Positions 1-8,919 are shown, counted from the stretch's first letter. The stretch is DNA of 64,000 nucleotides from CBDCVA01 sp965222935 [NCBI: Candidatus Latescibacterota bacterium] (GCA_965222935.1 CBDCVA010000001.1:496001-560000); one strand, 5' to 3'. The notes: a model not told the origin generated them from the letters alone. Translations and numbers: made by a program.

Positions 1-699
1 ATGAAATTCGGCTCGACGGGGAACATGCCCACGACTTGGGCGATCAACGCGTACCTGCCGTCCCTGGTGTGCCGTAAATTCTCACGTTCACGGATCGCGA
101 TATTCTCCACGGGCAATGTGTATCCGTTCACGGCGGCAGATGAGGGGGGTGCCTCGGAGGACGCGCCGGTCAGCCCCGTCGGCGAATATGGCATGGCGTG
201 CTTGGGGCGGGAACGGATCTATGAGTATTTCTGCCGGGAACATCACATCCCGATGGCGATCCTGCGCCTATGCTATGCGATTGATTTACGTTATGGCGTG
301 CTGCTTGACCTTGCCCAGCGGGTGGAAGCAAGGCAGCCGATTGATCTGACGATGGGATATGTCAACATCATTTGGCAGGGGGACGCGAACGACTGGGCCT
401 TGCGTTCTCTTGCTCATTGCGAATCTCCGCCGCTCATTTGGAATATGACGGGCAAGGAGGTGCTGAGTGTGCGCGGACTTGCGATGCGACTCGGCGAACG
501 GCTAGGCATCACCCCGAGATTCAGGGGCAAAGAAGGGAGTACAGCGCTCCTGGGCGACGCGCGGAGAATGCACAACGCGCTGGGTTCGCCAGCCATTGAT
601 GTTGAGCAGATGTTGAACTGGACCGCCCACTGGATGAAGATCGGCGGCGCCACGCTCGGTAAACCGACGCATTTTGAGTCCCGCGGCGGGCCATTCTAA
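1..699 (+). CDS. NAD-dependent epimerase/dehydratase-like protein, 5'-truncated by the window edge
   Basis: The C-terminal 232 residues of an extended-SDR sugar epimerase/dehydratase. The glycine-rich NAD-binding N-terminus is absent, so the ATG at base 1 is an internal methionine and the true start lies upstream. The segment IAIFSTGNVYPF is the usual strand before the active-site loop. The catalytic region reads GEYGMACLGRERIYEYF, so the Tyr of the YxxxK motif is present but Lys is replaced by Cys. The loss of Lys suggests altered or absent redox chemistry. The substrate cannot be told from this part. A 108-base gap separates it from the downstream glycoside-hydrolase-like gene, which has its own ribosome-binding site. 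Confidence 0.8.
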   Translation: MKFGSTGNMPTTWAINAYLPSLVCRKFSRSRIAIFSTGNVYPFTAADEGGASEDAPVSPVGEYGMACLGRERIYEYFCREHHIPMAILRLCYAIDLRYGVLLDLAQRVEARQPIDLTMGYVNIIWQGDANDWALRSLAHCESPPLIWNMTGKEVLSVRGLAMRLGERLGITPRFRGKEGSTALLGDARRMHNALGSPAIDVEQMLNWTAHWMKIGGATLGKPTHFESRGGPF

Positions 700-807
700 T
701 CTTCCATTCTGAAGCCCCGAGATAGGTGGACTGAGCCGTTATCGCTCCGGGAATCAGGCCCTGTCTGCTACTGACACACCGGCACTCCCAGTCAAAAGGA
801 GGCGTCA

Positions 808-2529
808 ATGCCCACGGATGCGGAGCCGCGCGCCCTTGCCTTAGGCAACTTGGAACCCCGAGGGACCCGCCGCTTGATTTACAACAGCGATCCTTCGAAC
901 ACCACGGCTCATCTTAGCGACCCGGCGGCGCAACCCAAGGAGTTGCGGCAGATTGTTCGCAATTACGCCAAGGAGGGAGGCATCGACACCGTCGTGCAGG
1001 AAGTGTTCGCCGAGGCCATGACCATGTTCTGGCGGACGGATAAGTGCCCGTATGATATCCGCTACCAGCACCGGCGGATGATCCCCATGATGGACAACGG
1101 CCTGATGCCCGTTGAAGTCACCATCGATGAATGCCACAAACAGGGCATGGAATTCCTGGCCGGTTTTCGGATGAACGACCGGCACGGTCACCATCCACAG
1201 TTTTTCAAGAAGCTCTGCGAAGAGAAACCGGACTGGGTGCTGAGGGAGTACAAGCCCTCCTGGCGCGGAGCGCCCCCCGAGAGCCACACGTATGGATGCT
1301 CAGTCAACTACGCCGTAGAGGGCGTTCGTGATTGGCTCTTCTCCATCATGGAGGAAGTGGCAGCGCGGTTCGATGTCGATGGCATCGAATTCAACTTCAC
1401 GCGCTTGGCTGAATGCTTTCCCAAAGGCGAGGCCGCGAAGAGCCACGGGATGATGACCGGCTTCGTCCGCCGGGTGCGCAGGATGCTGGATGAGGCCAGT
1501 AAGAAGAGTGTTAGTGTCATGAGTCTTCACCATGATCGTGGGTATGAGCATCCGGTGGACAGAGATCGCAAGCTTCTTCTCGGTGTTCGGGTGCCCCAGC
1601 AACTCCAGGGGTGCCTCGTGATGGGACTCGATATCCCCACGTGGATCGAGGAAGGCCTGATCGACTATGTGGCTCCGAGCGACTTCGGATTCACCGATTT
1701 CAACGAGCGGTACGAAGACTTTACCTCGCTGGCCCGAGGGCACGATTGCTATGTCTACCCCCAAGTGCAGACCACAATAGGGATCGAAGCGGATATCGAG
1801 ATGGAGCCCGCCCGATACCGGGCCGCCGTGCGGAACTTCTACGCCGCGGGCGCTGACGGTTTTTCGGCACAGAACTTCTTCTTCCACTGGGAACCAAGGT
1901 TTGCGGTTCCAGGAAACGACGGACCGAAGGTTCCGGAGATGTATCCGGCGGCCTTGAATTATTTCAAGGAGTTGAAGAGTCCCGAGAGCATCGCCGCCTC
2001 CGAGAATCGGCACTACGTGTTCCTCCCCCTTTGGGGCGATCGGAACGGAGGTCGCGGGGGCGCCGGGCTCTATGAGAAAGAAGAGATCGTTCTGTCACGC
2101 AAAGAGCTTGGCCAACGCGGGGAGTTCAGATTCAGGGTGTGTGAGGAGTTCCCGTCGGAACCCCTCCTCCCCTTGATCGAGCCGCAGGCCGCCGAGGCCG
2201 TACCGATCATCACGCGGTGGGGGAGAGAGCGCGCCCGTATGCTGTACACGGCTGATGAGGGCAGCGGGTTGTTTTTCATCCCGATGGGCTTGACGGAGGG
2301 CGATGAGATAGCCGTGGACATCAACGGCACGGCGATCCCTCCTGACCACTTGCAATGGAAGTGGTACGACGATGAACGGCCCCCGTCCTGCACCATGGCG
2401 TTGTCGAGTCCCCCGTTCGTCTACGGCGATAATGTCCTCGGCCTGAGGCTGACGAGGTCCGCTGACGGCGCTGAAGGGGATGTCGTCGTTCAACGGCTGG
2501 AATGCATGGTTCGTGCTCGGAACGAATAG
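808..2529 (+). CDS. GHL10-like (family 10-like) glycosyl hydrolase protein
   Basis: A 573-residue protein that looks like a TIM-barrel glycosyl-hydrolase-like protein. A barrel strand DGIEFNF around residues 191-197 follows RFDV, typical of the GHL10/DUF187 group, and strand-helix units run from about residue 50 to 390. The C-terminal 180 residues look like a beta-sandwich accessory domain. No signal peptide is visible, so it is probably cytoplasmic or exported by another route. The start is set by a strong ribosome-binding site (AAAGGAGG) just upstream of the ATG. A role in carbohydrate or glycoside breakdown fits the lactonase, epimerase and sugar-isomerase genes in the window, but the substrate is unknown. 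Confidence 0.7.
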   Translation: MPTDAEPRALALGNLEPRGTRRLIYNSDPSNTTAHLSDPAAQPKELRQIVRNYAKEGGIDTVVQEVFAEAMTMFWRTDKCPYDIRYQHRRMIPMMDNGLMPVEVTIDECHKQGMEFLAGFRMNDRHGHHPQFFKKLCEEKPDWVLREYKPSWRGAPPESHTYGCSVNYAVEGVRDWLFSIMEEVAARFDVDGIEFNFTRLAECFPKGEAAKSHGMMTGFVRRVRRMLDEASKKSVSVMSLHHDRGYEHPVDRDRKLLLGVRVPQQLQGCLVMGLDIPTWIEEGLIDYVAPSDFGFTDFNERYEDFTSLARGHDCYVYPQVQTTIGIEADIEMEPARYRAAVRNFYAAGADGFSAQNFFFHWEPRFAVPGNDGPKVPEMYPAALNYFKELKSPESIAASENRHYVFLPLWGDRNGGRGGAGLYEKEEIVLSRKELGQRGEFRFRVCEEFPSEPLLPLIEPQAAEAVPIITRWGRERARMLYTADEGSGLFFIPMGLTEGDEIAVDINGTAIPPDHLQWKWYDDERPPSCTMALSSPPFVYGDNVLGLRLTRSADGAEGDVVVQRLECMVRARNE

Positions 2530-2629
2530 CGCTGTCGCCAAGTAACGTCAGCCACCCAACCGACCTCACGATCGATGCCGACGGCGAGATGGAGTGGGGT
2601 AAATCGCTGAAGGAAAGGAACTGGACAGC

Positions 2630-3661
2630 ATGACGAAAACCGATCCTAGCCGCTGTATCGTCCTTGTCTCGCTTACCGGGGACGAACAGATCAAACTCTA
2701 CGACTTGGACCTCGATTCGGGAGCTCTGCAACTGCGGACAATCAGCAACGCCCACGGCCCCTCGGGCGCTCTTTGTCTGCACCCGTCCGAAAAGGTGCTA
2801 TTGGCCGCCCATGTAGAGTCTACGACGCTGGCCAGTTTTCGTCTCGACGCAGACTCGGGCGAGCTTACGCTCATCAACATGGTGGACACGGGCATCGACA
2901 CTCCGGCTCATCTCATCACGGACCGCGCTGGTCGCTTCCTGCTCACCGCTTACTACGGCGGGGGCGGTGTTACCGTGCATCGGCTGGACGATGACGGTGC
3001 TATCGGAGAGCTCATGCAGTATATCGACACCGGTGAAAAGGCCCATGCCATTCTCTCGGCGGCCCAGGATCGGTTCGTCTTTGTACCGCACGTCTGCCCG
3101 ACCAATAAGACCTGGCAATTTCGCTTCGATACCGCGTCCGGCCTGCTCACGCCGAATGATCCCGCCGAGCTTCAGCCCCCCGACGATGAAACCGGTCCTC
3201 GCCATATCTGCTTTCGGCCTCAAGGGGATGTGGCCTACATCGTCAACGAACAGGGCAACACGGTGACCGCTCATCGCTTCGACGCCGAACACGGCACGCT
3301 CGAAATCTTCCAGAATATTTCGACCTTGCCATCGGACTATACCGAGGGAGGGTCCACGGCCCACATCGAAGTGCATCCGAACGGAAAGTGGGCTTATGCA
3401 TCCAATCGCGGCCACAACAGCATTGTCGGGTTTAACATCGGCACCGACGGAACGCTCAGTCCATTCGGACACTTTCCCGTCCCGGCGAGCCCCCGATCAT
3501 TCAATATGGATCCTACCGGCGCCTATTTGTACTGCGCTGGGGAGGCTGCCGGCAGAATGACTTCCTATTGCGTAGACGCGGCAACCGGCGAGTTGCATGC
3601 GCTGGAAGACTACGCTGTTGGCAAGCGGCCGTTCTGGGTTATGGTGACTGCGCTGGGTTAG
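2630..3661 (+). CDS. Lactonase family beta-propeller protein (6-phosphogluconolactonase-like)
   Basis: 343 residues, the usual length of the seven-bladed lactonase family (Pgl of E. coli and the muconate cycloisomerase-related lactonases). Repeated blade signatures are visible, such as HPSEKVLLAAH, HPNGKWAYASNRGHNSI near residue 250 and DPTGAYLYCAGE. There is no signal peptide, so a cytoplasmic enzyme is likely. The family hydrolyses sugar lactones such as 6-phosphogluconolactone; the exact substrate here is inferred only from family. AAGGAA stands upstream of the ATG. It probably forms a small sugar-catabolic unit with the preceding glycoside-hydrolase-like gene, 100 bases away. Confidence 0.8.
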   Translation: MTKTDPSRCIVLVSLTGDEQIKLYDLDLDSGALQLRTISNAHGPSGALCLHPSEKVLLAAHVESTTLASFRLDADSGELTLINMVDTGIDTPAHLITDRAGRFLLTAYYGGGGVTVHRLDDDGAIGELMQYIDTGEKAHAILSAAQDRFVFVPHVCPTNKTWQFRFDTASGLLTPNDPAELQPPDDETGPRHICFRPQGDVAYIVNEQGNTVTAHRFDAEHGTLEIFQNISTLPSDYTEGGSTAHIEVHPNGKWAYASNRGHNSIVGFNIGTDGTLSPFGHFPVPASPRSFNMDPTGAYLYCAGEAAGRMTSYCVDAATGELHALEDYAVGKRPFWVMVTALG

Positions 3662-3834
3662 GCCCGAGCGGGCTCGCGGCCACCAAGGGCCCATCAAATC
3701 GAGAAGACGCTTCAACTCAGCGCCAAGCGCTGAATTTTAGGCCTGCCTCCTGATGCTAAAACTCGACTTCTTCCGGGGATCAAGGCGTAGATTTTCTATG
3801 AGGCTCTACTTGAAGGCACGACGACAGGAGAAGA

Positions 3835-4659
3835 TCAAAGGTCCTGTTCGCGCATGGCAATCAGCTTGCCCCGCACCTCAGGAGCTGTGAGCGGCACCAT
3901 TTGCACGTAGTGATCGAGCGGTTCGGTGGGCGGCTCTGCAATTGGATTGTGCCGATAACGGTCGCTGCCGCGCACTAGGTGGCAGACGAATTTCGGCCAG
4001 ATCGTCGTGTTGCACTTAACGTAGGTGGGCGAATATCGGATGGCCAACCCGACCCGCGCACGGTCGGAAAGATTCCCTCCAGAACCGTGCACAATGTGAT
4101 CGTCGTGCAATGAGATCTCCCCAGCCTTCAGTTCCACATCCATCACGTCCGATTCATGGAACTGCCCCGCTTCCAGTTCGATCCAGAGGCCAGTGGATTG
4201 ACCGGATGACGGCCGATGCTTGAGCATCCCTGCGCGGTGGCTACGGGGGACGACACTCATGCAGCCGTTTTCCGTGGAGGAATCGGTAAAAGCGATCCAG
4301 ACCGTTACCGCTTCGCGCGGGGTCAGTGGCCAGTAAAACGCATCCTGATGCCAGTGTACTGGGGTATCGTCGTGTGGCGGCTTGCTAAAGAACTGAGTGC
4401 CCCACACATAGAAATCCGGCCCGATGATAGCCTCGGCGTAGTCGAGAATTCGCGCATCAGAAGCCAACTCGTACAGAAACCGGTCGTAGTAATGCCAGTT
4501 CAAGATCTCGCCGACGGTCTTGTCAGGCGGCAGAAACTGCGTCAGGCGCTCATACTCTCGGTTGAATCGCTCAATTTCCCCCGTCTCAAAGATCGGGAAG
4601 CCATGGAGGATCCCACGGTTTTCGTACGCCTTGCGCTCATCTGGTCCCAGCATGGGCAC
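3835..4659 (-). CDS. Phytanoyl-CoA dioxygenase (PhyH) family oxygenase
   Basis: 274 residues with the iron-binding facial triad of the Fe(II)/2-oxoglutarate PhyH family. HxD is seen as H104-Q-D106 within VHWHQDAFYW, and the distal histidine as H191 in HIVHGSGGN. Arg202, which would bind 2-oxoglutarate, follows. Members hydroxylate varied small molecules and lipids, so the substrate is not predictable. This family is often expanded in uncultured bacteria such as Poribacteria and Latescibacteria, which agrees with the suggested origin. The gene lies last in a minus-strand run after a HAD hydrolase and a small ORF. An AGGAG box is found about 11 bases before the start. Confidence 0.88.
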   Translation of the reverse strand: MPMLGPDERKAYENRGILHGFPIFETGEIERFNREYERLTQFLPPDKTVGEILNWHYYDRFLYELASDARILDYAEAIIGPDFYVWGTQFFSKPPHDDTPVHWHQDAFYWPLTPREAVTVWIAFTDSSTENGCMSVVPRSHRAGMLKHRPSSGQSTGLWIELEAGQFHESDVMDVELKAGEISLHDDHIVHGSGGNLSDRARVGLAIRYSPTYVKCNTTIWPKFVCHLVRGSDRYRHNPIAEPPTEPLDHYVQMVPLTAPEVRGKLIAMREQDL

Positions 4660-4688
4660 GACTCTCCTGGCTAAATTCCGATTTCCGT

Positions 4689-4868
4689 CTAAAACGCTTC
4701 CCCTGAGATTCCTTCGCTTTTTCTGGACCCATCAAAAATAGGAAAAGACGGGGCAACCGTCAAGCAACGCAGGCTGCCTCCGATGGTTACACAAGATTTT
4801 GTGTTAACCCCCAGCTTGAACATCTCACCATTGCGCTGTTCGTCCCACGCGAACGACGTGATGTCCAT
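4689..4868 (-). CDS. Small hypothetical protein (59 aa)
   Basis: An ORF between the HAD hydrolase and the PhyH gene on the same strand. The start ATG is chosen because GGAGG stands 5 bases before it (GGAGGAAACATG), 20 bases after the HAD stop codon. It begins MDITSFAWDEQRNGEMFKLG and shows no membrane segment or known motif. Composition is less GC-rich than the neighbours. It could be a true small gene in the operon or the 5' remnant of a truncated gene. I do not recognise it. Confidence 0.35.
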   Translation of the reverse strand: MDITSFAWDEQRNGEMFKLGVNTKSCVTIGGSLRCLTVAPSFPIFDGSRKSEGISGEAF

Positions 4869-4887
4869 GTTTCCTCCGACCTGTCGC

Positions 4888-5604
4888 TTACAGCCCAAGC
4901 ACGGCGGGTAGCTCGTCGAGGCTTCGGATGGCGAGATCGACTGCCTCCGGCTCGGGGCACGGCTTGGCCAGCGGCCCGACCAGCCAGATGGTTCTCATCC
5001 CGGCGGCTTTGGCACCGCGCACATCGTACTCGAAGTGGTCCCCCACGTAGGCTGCCCGTCTTGGTGGAACGCCGAGTGCCTCCAGCGCGATCATGAAGAT
5101 GCGCGGGTCCGGTTTTGACACGCCGACCACGGTGGAATCCACCGTCACGTCGAACAGGTCTTCCAGCCCCAGTTCGGCAAGCTGAGCCGCGAGGTTACCG
5201 AAGTTATTGCTGACGAGCCCCAGCGGGTAGCGCTCTTTCAACCGTTCGAGCACGGGCCGGTTCGCCTCGACCCACAAACGGCAGTAGTTCGCGGCCTGAC
5301 GCGCGATGGCTGCCGCGATGTCATCGTGGTCCGAGATGCCCAGGTACTCGTGCTGCTGGCGGACGACGACCCTCTCGAAGGCCTTGACGCCCATGTCGCG
5401 GTAACGCTCCGCTTCGGCGACAATAGCTTGACAGGCCGCGTAGAAAGCTTCGGCCACGGCCTCCGTCCGCTGTGGATAGCCCCAGCCCTGGTAGAGCGCG
5501 GCCATCCTATCGGGCCAGTCGATCCCCGGTCCATCCAGCGTCCCCCCGAAGTCGAAGACGATGGCATCCACGCCCAGCGCGACGGCGGATGCGCTTTCAG
5601 ACAT
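4888..5604 (-). CDS. HAD-superfamily (subfamily IA) hydrolase
   Basis: About 238 residues. Motif I is VFDFGGTLDG near residue 17; motif III and IV are seen as GVSKPDPRIF and YVGDHFEYDVRGAKAAGM; the motif II region is LGLVSNNFGN. The fold is a class-I-cap HAD phosphatase. The canonical DxDGT is DxGGT here, so the second Asp, the general acid/base of phosphatases, is missing. This occurs in a subset of HAD-IA proteins and may mean slow hydrolysis or different chemistry. The ATG at 5604 follows a TTG codon in frame; I prefer the ATG. A cytoplasmic small-phosphomonoester hydrolase is the default expectation. Confidence 0.8.
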   Translation of the reverse strand: MSESASAVALGVDAIVFDFGGTLDGPGIDWPDRMAALYQGWGYPQRTEAVAEAFYAACQAIVAEAERYRDMGVKAFERVVVRQQHEYLGISDHDDIAAAIARQAANYCRLWVEANRPVLERLKERYPLGLVSNNFGNLAAQLAELGLEDLFDVTVDSTVVGVSKPDPRIFMIALEALGVPPRRAAYVGDHFEYDVRGAKAAGMRTIWLVGPLAKPCPEPEAVDLAIRSLDELPAVLGL

Positions 5605-5609
5605 CAAGT

Positions 5610-5766
5610 TTTTATCCTGCCCGAGCCCCGGCCAGCGCGCGACTACAGCGGCACCCCAGACGTCGGCGGTTGTATGGACATGGCCAGAATGCGATCCACA
5701 GCTAGGAGCAGGCCGATGCTCTCCAGCGAGAGCCCGACTGGTTTGAGCACGTTGTACAACTACTGA
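5610..5766 (-). pseudogene. Remnant of the 3' end of a second DAACS (GltP/DctA-like) symporter
   Basis: On the minus strand, downstream of the intact symporter, a translated stretch reads VLKPVGLSLESIGLLLAVD followed by RILAM. This matches the intact neighbour (VLNAVGLPVEYIGLILSVD). After a frameshift the homology continues as TTADVWGAAVVARWPGL, the equivalent of the family's RTxVNVxGD...VVAR tail. An upstream in-frame stop and the frameshift make it non-coding. It is best explained as the decayed 3' end of a paralogous transporter gene, possibly from an old tandem duplication. The residue matches are seen by eye only, without an alignment score. Confidence 0.65.
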
Positions 5767-5811
5767 GGGCAGGTCAAGAGGCTAAACTTCGAGCACGTTA
5801 TGTCATTCTCT

Positions 5812-7140
5812 TCATAGGGTCTTTTCTACGACGGACGATCCTATCGAATCTCCAAAAACATTGACGGCTGTTCTGAAACGATCGAGGAACCAATCCACCG
5901 ACAGGATAAGACCGATATATTCCACGGGAAGCCCGACGGCATTGAGCACGATGATCATGGTAACCAATCCTGCCTCCGGGATACCGGCAGCACCAATAGC
6001 CGCCAATGTTGCCGTGATAGCAACAATTAGCTGCTGGAGGAGGCTGAGTTCAACGCCGATGGCTTGTGCGATGAAGATCGCAGCGGCAGCTTCGTAAAGA
6101 GCCGTGCCGTCCATGTTGATCGTTGCGCCCAAAGGCAACACAAAATCTGCAGATTGTTTCGAGATACCGGCCTTCCTCGTAGCGCAATCCAAGGTGACGG
6201 GGAGCGTAGCCGATGAACTTGCGGTCGAGAAAGCTGTAAGTAAAGCTTGGGACATATAGTACATGAAGCTGAAGGGATTTTTCCTGGTGAAGATCCAGTA
6301 GATGAGCGGTAAGATGATGAAAGCATGGGCCCCAAGCCCTATCAGCACCGTCAGGACATACCAGCCAGTCTGGCTCAGAACTTCAAGGAATTTCCCCTCG
6401 GCTTGAGCTTCGCCGAAACGCGCCGTTACGAGGCAGAAAATGCCCAAAGGAGCCACTTTCATGAGCAGGAGGATGAAAGATATTAAGGCGTCGTTGACTT
6501 GATCGATCATCGAAGTCAGGTTGGCTACTCTTGCCCCCATCGTCGTCAACATTCCTGCGAAGATGATGCTGAATATAATCAAGGGCAGCAGGTTCGTCTC
6601 AGCGGCGGAAGATATCAAATTATCGGTGAAGAGCATCAGGAAGAGATTGGCCAAAATAGTCTTTATCGTGGGAGATTCCTCTTGGGCGCCAGAGAGCTCG
6701 CCAAAAACGCTCCCGACCTCTTCCTTCGTCAGACCGCTCGCTTCAGCCAGTGTATCCAGGAGCCTGATCTTAACCGAGGAGACTTCACTCTTGACCCTTA
6801 TTTCGTCGATTTCTGCGTCATCGATGGTTCCGACCCCCGGCTGAATTATATTCACCACGATGAGGCCGAGAATGACCGCCAGAACGGTCGTACTCAGATA
6901 ATAGAGAACCGCAGTCCCGCCGGGACGCCCCAGCTTACGAATGTCACCCAAGCCGAGAATGCCGCTCATGACGCTCACCACTACGAGGGGTACGACCATC
7001 ATCTTGAGTAGCCGTAGGAACACTTCGCCGCCCACGTGGAACTTCATTGCGACGTTCGGCAGAACAAGAGCAACGACAATGGCGAGAACGATGGCGCCAC
7101 AAATCCACAGCGTCAGATGGCTTTTTCCCGTCTTATTCAT
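5812..7140 (-). CDS. Dicarboxylate/amino acid:cation symporter (DAACS family)
   Basis: 442 residues, the normal length of GltP/DctA transporters. It is a polytopic inner-membrane protein with about eight hydrophobic segments and re-entrant loops. The family signature GATINMDGTALYEAAAAIF is present, and the serine-rich hairpin reads AFSTASSSATLPVT. It imports C4-dicarboxylates or acidic amino acids with Na+ or H+. An insertion with many acidic residues (residues about 105-165) occurs in the region between early membrane segments, as in some bacterial members. AAGGAG is found 5 bases before the ATG. The gene is monocistronic in appearance and is followed by a remnant of a related transporter. 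Confidence 0.9.
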   Translation of the reverse strand: MNKTGKSHLTLWICGAIVLAIVVALVLPNVAMKFHVGGEVFLRLLKMMVVPLVVVSVMSGILGLGDIRKLGRPGGTAVLYYLSTTVLAVILGLIVVNIIQPGVGTIDDAEIDEIRVKSEVSSVKIRLLDTLAEASGLTKEEVGSVFGELSGAQEESPTIKTILANLFLMLFTDNLISSAAETNLLPLIIFSIIFAGMLTTMGARVANLTSMIDQVNDALISFILLLMKVAPLGIFCLVTARFGEAQAEGKFLEVLSQTGWYVLTVLIGLGAHAFIILPLIYWIFTRKNPFSFMYYMSQALLTAFSTASSSATLPVTLDCATRKAGISKQSADFVLPLGATINMDGTALYEAAAAIFIAQAIGVELSLLQQLIVAITATLAAIGAAGIPEAGLVTMIIVLNAVGLPVEYIGLILSVDWFLDRFRTAVNVFGDSIGSSVVEKTL

Positions 7141-7315
7141 GGTGGCTCCTTCCCGCCGTCAAAGATACAAGATTTGTGTGAAAGGGCAAGACGAATATCT
7201 GGACGTTACGTTTCTCGCATCTCCCCTTCGTCATTGGAGGGCAGCCGCCAGGCACACAAGCCATGCGCGTGGCTTGTGAAGGGAGAAAGCTCAGGCACCG
7301 AGCGCTGGCGCGACG

Positions 7316-7996
7316 CTAGGTGACGGCCTCGACCAGACGATCTGCGGCGCCGTCGTATCCCAGATCGGCGACGTCGAGGACGAGGTGGTAGAACTGCGGA
7401 TCGGCCCAGTCGATGTCGAACAGCGCCCGAACGAACCATCGCCGCTGCGTGTCCGACTGTTTCACGAGAGCGGCCGTCTCCTCGTGGCTCAGAGCCTCGC
7501 GCCCTGCGAACTCCGCGATGCGCCACTCCACCGGTGCGGTTAGCCGAATGTGAAACGCACCGGCGCACTCGCGCAAGGCGAAATTGAGGCCGTGGCCGAC
7601 CAGGATAATCTTGCCGCGCTCGTGTAGGGCCTCGCAGACCCGGGCGATCCTCCGGGTGATGTCGGGATGACCGAGGGATTCCCGCCCCTCTTCGAAGGAG
7701 AGCTCCTCTTCGGTCTGCGGAATGCTTCGAGAGATCAGATAAGGCAGCGATTTGGGGCTGGCGATGGCCCATTCAAGATCACTATGAAGCTCCAAATCTT
7801 CCGCAATCCGCGCCCGCAAAAACCGTTGGAGGGGATCTTCCTGCGGCCCGGGCTCGGAGGTCGCGGTTCGGGAGATCGCGTTCCAGTCAAGCCAGTCCCA
7901 TCCCAGGCTCTGCGCAGCGCGTTCGGCGATGTACGGCGCGTTCACGCCCGTCTCGCGTGAAATGGTCACCGTCACCAAACGATCTTCATGTACCAC
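7316..7996 (-). CDS. Cytidylate kinase-like family protein
   Basis: 226 residues resembling the AAA_33/cytidylate-kinase-like family of P-loop proteins (Pfam Cytidylate_kin2). The N-terminus VTVTISRETGVNAPYIAERAA is in the position of the SREyGsGG P-loop but lacks most glycines. The segment GKIILVGHGLNFALRE matches the conserved second motif. The degraded P-loop makes nucleotide binding uncertain. The start is GTG. It is transcribed toward the symporter and diverges from the nuo operon. The physiological role of the family is poorly known. Confidence 0.65.
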   Translation of the reverse strand: MVHEDRLVTVTISRETGVNAPYIAERAAQSLGWDWLDWNAISRTATSEPGPQEDPLQRFLRARIAEDLELHSDLEWAIASPKSLPYLISRSIPQTEEELSFEEGRESLGHPDITRRIARVCEALHERGKIILVGHGLNFALRECAGAFHIRLTAPVEWRIAEFAGREALSHEETAALVKQSDTQRRWFVRALFDIDWADPQFYHLVLDVADLGYDGAADRLVEAVT

Positions 7997-8065
7997 GGTC
8001 TAGATCCTGCTGCTAGTGTGAGGCGCCGAAGATTCGGCGCCGCTTGAATCGAGGCGTTAAGGTTT

Positions 8066-8401
8066 GTGAGCGCCTTGTCAGAACAACTCGCGGTGTATGA
8101 CGTTTCACGGTCCGAAAAGTTGCCTTTCTCGGCACGGAGGGATAGCAAGATAGACGCCAATCCCGCATCCTCGGGCCCATCGCTGTCGGTCGTCCGGGAG
8201 TATACGACGGCGTCGGGAGCTTTACGGTTGCGTCCCTGGGAGTTGCCCGGCTTTGATGTGCGGGTTCAGGAACGGGTCGTGACCATGCTGCGTCATCAGC
8301 CAGAGTTCTGGGAACTGGCGGGGCAGACGACGGTCACGCGGATGGGGAGGCCGCCCGCAACCCTGGATCGGGCTTTACAGGCGCCGCCGCGAGCCTGTTG
8401 A
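8066..8401 (+). CDS. Hypothetical ORF upstream of nuo (111 aa)
   Basis: An open frame in the 566-base spacer between the divergent cytidylate-kinase-like gene and nuoA. It has no recognised motif, no clear ribosome-binding site and no membrane segment. The segment around residues 56-90 (RPWELPGFDVRVQERVV) has protein-like composition, so it may be real or a decayed gene. Apart from this ORF and the regulatory site at 8449-8488, I see nothing else in the spacer. Confidence 0.25.
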   Translation: MSALSEQLAVYDVSRSEKLPFSARRDSKIDANPASSGPSLSVVREYTTASGALRLRPWELPGFDVRVQERVVTMLRHQPEFWELAGQTTVTRMGRPPATLDRALQAPPRAC

Positions 8402-8448
8402 ACGCCGAGCACGGGAGACATCAACGTCGCTTCACCGGGCGAAATCCG

Positions 8449-8488
8449 GTCAACAAAAGTTGACAATGAAGGGCGCGGAAAGTAACGT
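8449..8488 (+). promoter_or_regulatory. Candidate nuo promoter with embedded inverted repeat
   Basis: GTCAAC-AAAA-GTTGAC (8449-8464) is a perfect inverted repeat. Its right arm overlaps TTGACA (8460-8465), a consensus -35 box. A weak -10 (TAACGT, 8483-8488) stands 17 bases downstream. The site is about 75 bases before the nuoA start, so it could be the operon promoter with an overlapping operator. The function is inference. Confidence 0.4.
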
Positions 8489-8562
8489 CTCGGTGCCTTG
8501 TGAAGCGCTTAAGACGCTTGAGTATTGCCGATGACGGGCGGTTCACAAGCTGGACGGGCACG

Positions 8563-8919
8563 ATGATAGCCACTTATGCTCCCTTGTTCCTGATGGCGTT
8601 GGCGGCTGCGCTGGTGGTTGCGGTGCTGCTGGGGCTGTCGCACGTACTGGGGCCCAAGCGTCCCAGCGAGGTCAAGGGCCAGCCGTTCGAGACGGGGAGC
8701 GTGCCCATCGGGTCGCCCAGGCGGCGCTTCGCGGTCCAGTTCTCTTTGATCGCGATCCTCTTCCTAATCTTCGATGTCGAGGTGATTTTCTTCTATCCCT
8801 GGGCGGTGATGGCTAAAAAGCTCGGCCTGTTCGGCTTCGTAGAAATGCTGGTCTTCACGGTCTTTCTGATCGTCGGTTTGGTCTACGCCTGGGGGAAAGG
8901 CGCGCTGGAGTGGGACTAA
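8563..8919 (+). CDS. nuoA: NADH-quinone oxidoreductase subunit A
   Basis: A 118-residue inner-membrane subunit of complex I with three hydrophobic helices. The signature loop KPFE-like segment is seen as KGQPFETGSVPIG, and the conserved FDVEVIFFYPWA is present around residues 68-79. The start is taken at ATG 8563, giving normal NuoA length; an in-frame GTG at 8500 would add 21 residues without hydrophobic character. It is the first gene of a 15-gene cluster. In the enzyme it forms part of the membrane-arm/peripheral-arm junction near the quinone site with NuoH and NuoJ. Confidence 0.95.
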   Translation: MIATYAPLFLMALAAALVVAVLLGLSHVLGPKRPSEVKGQPFETGSVPIGSPRRRFAVQFSLIAILFLIFDVEVIFFYPWAVMAKKLGLFGFVEMLVFTVFLIVGLVYAWGKGALEWD

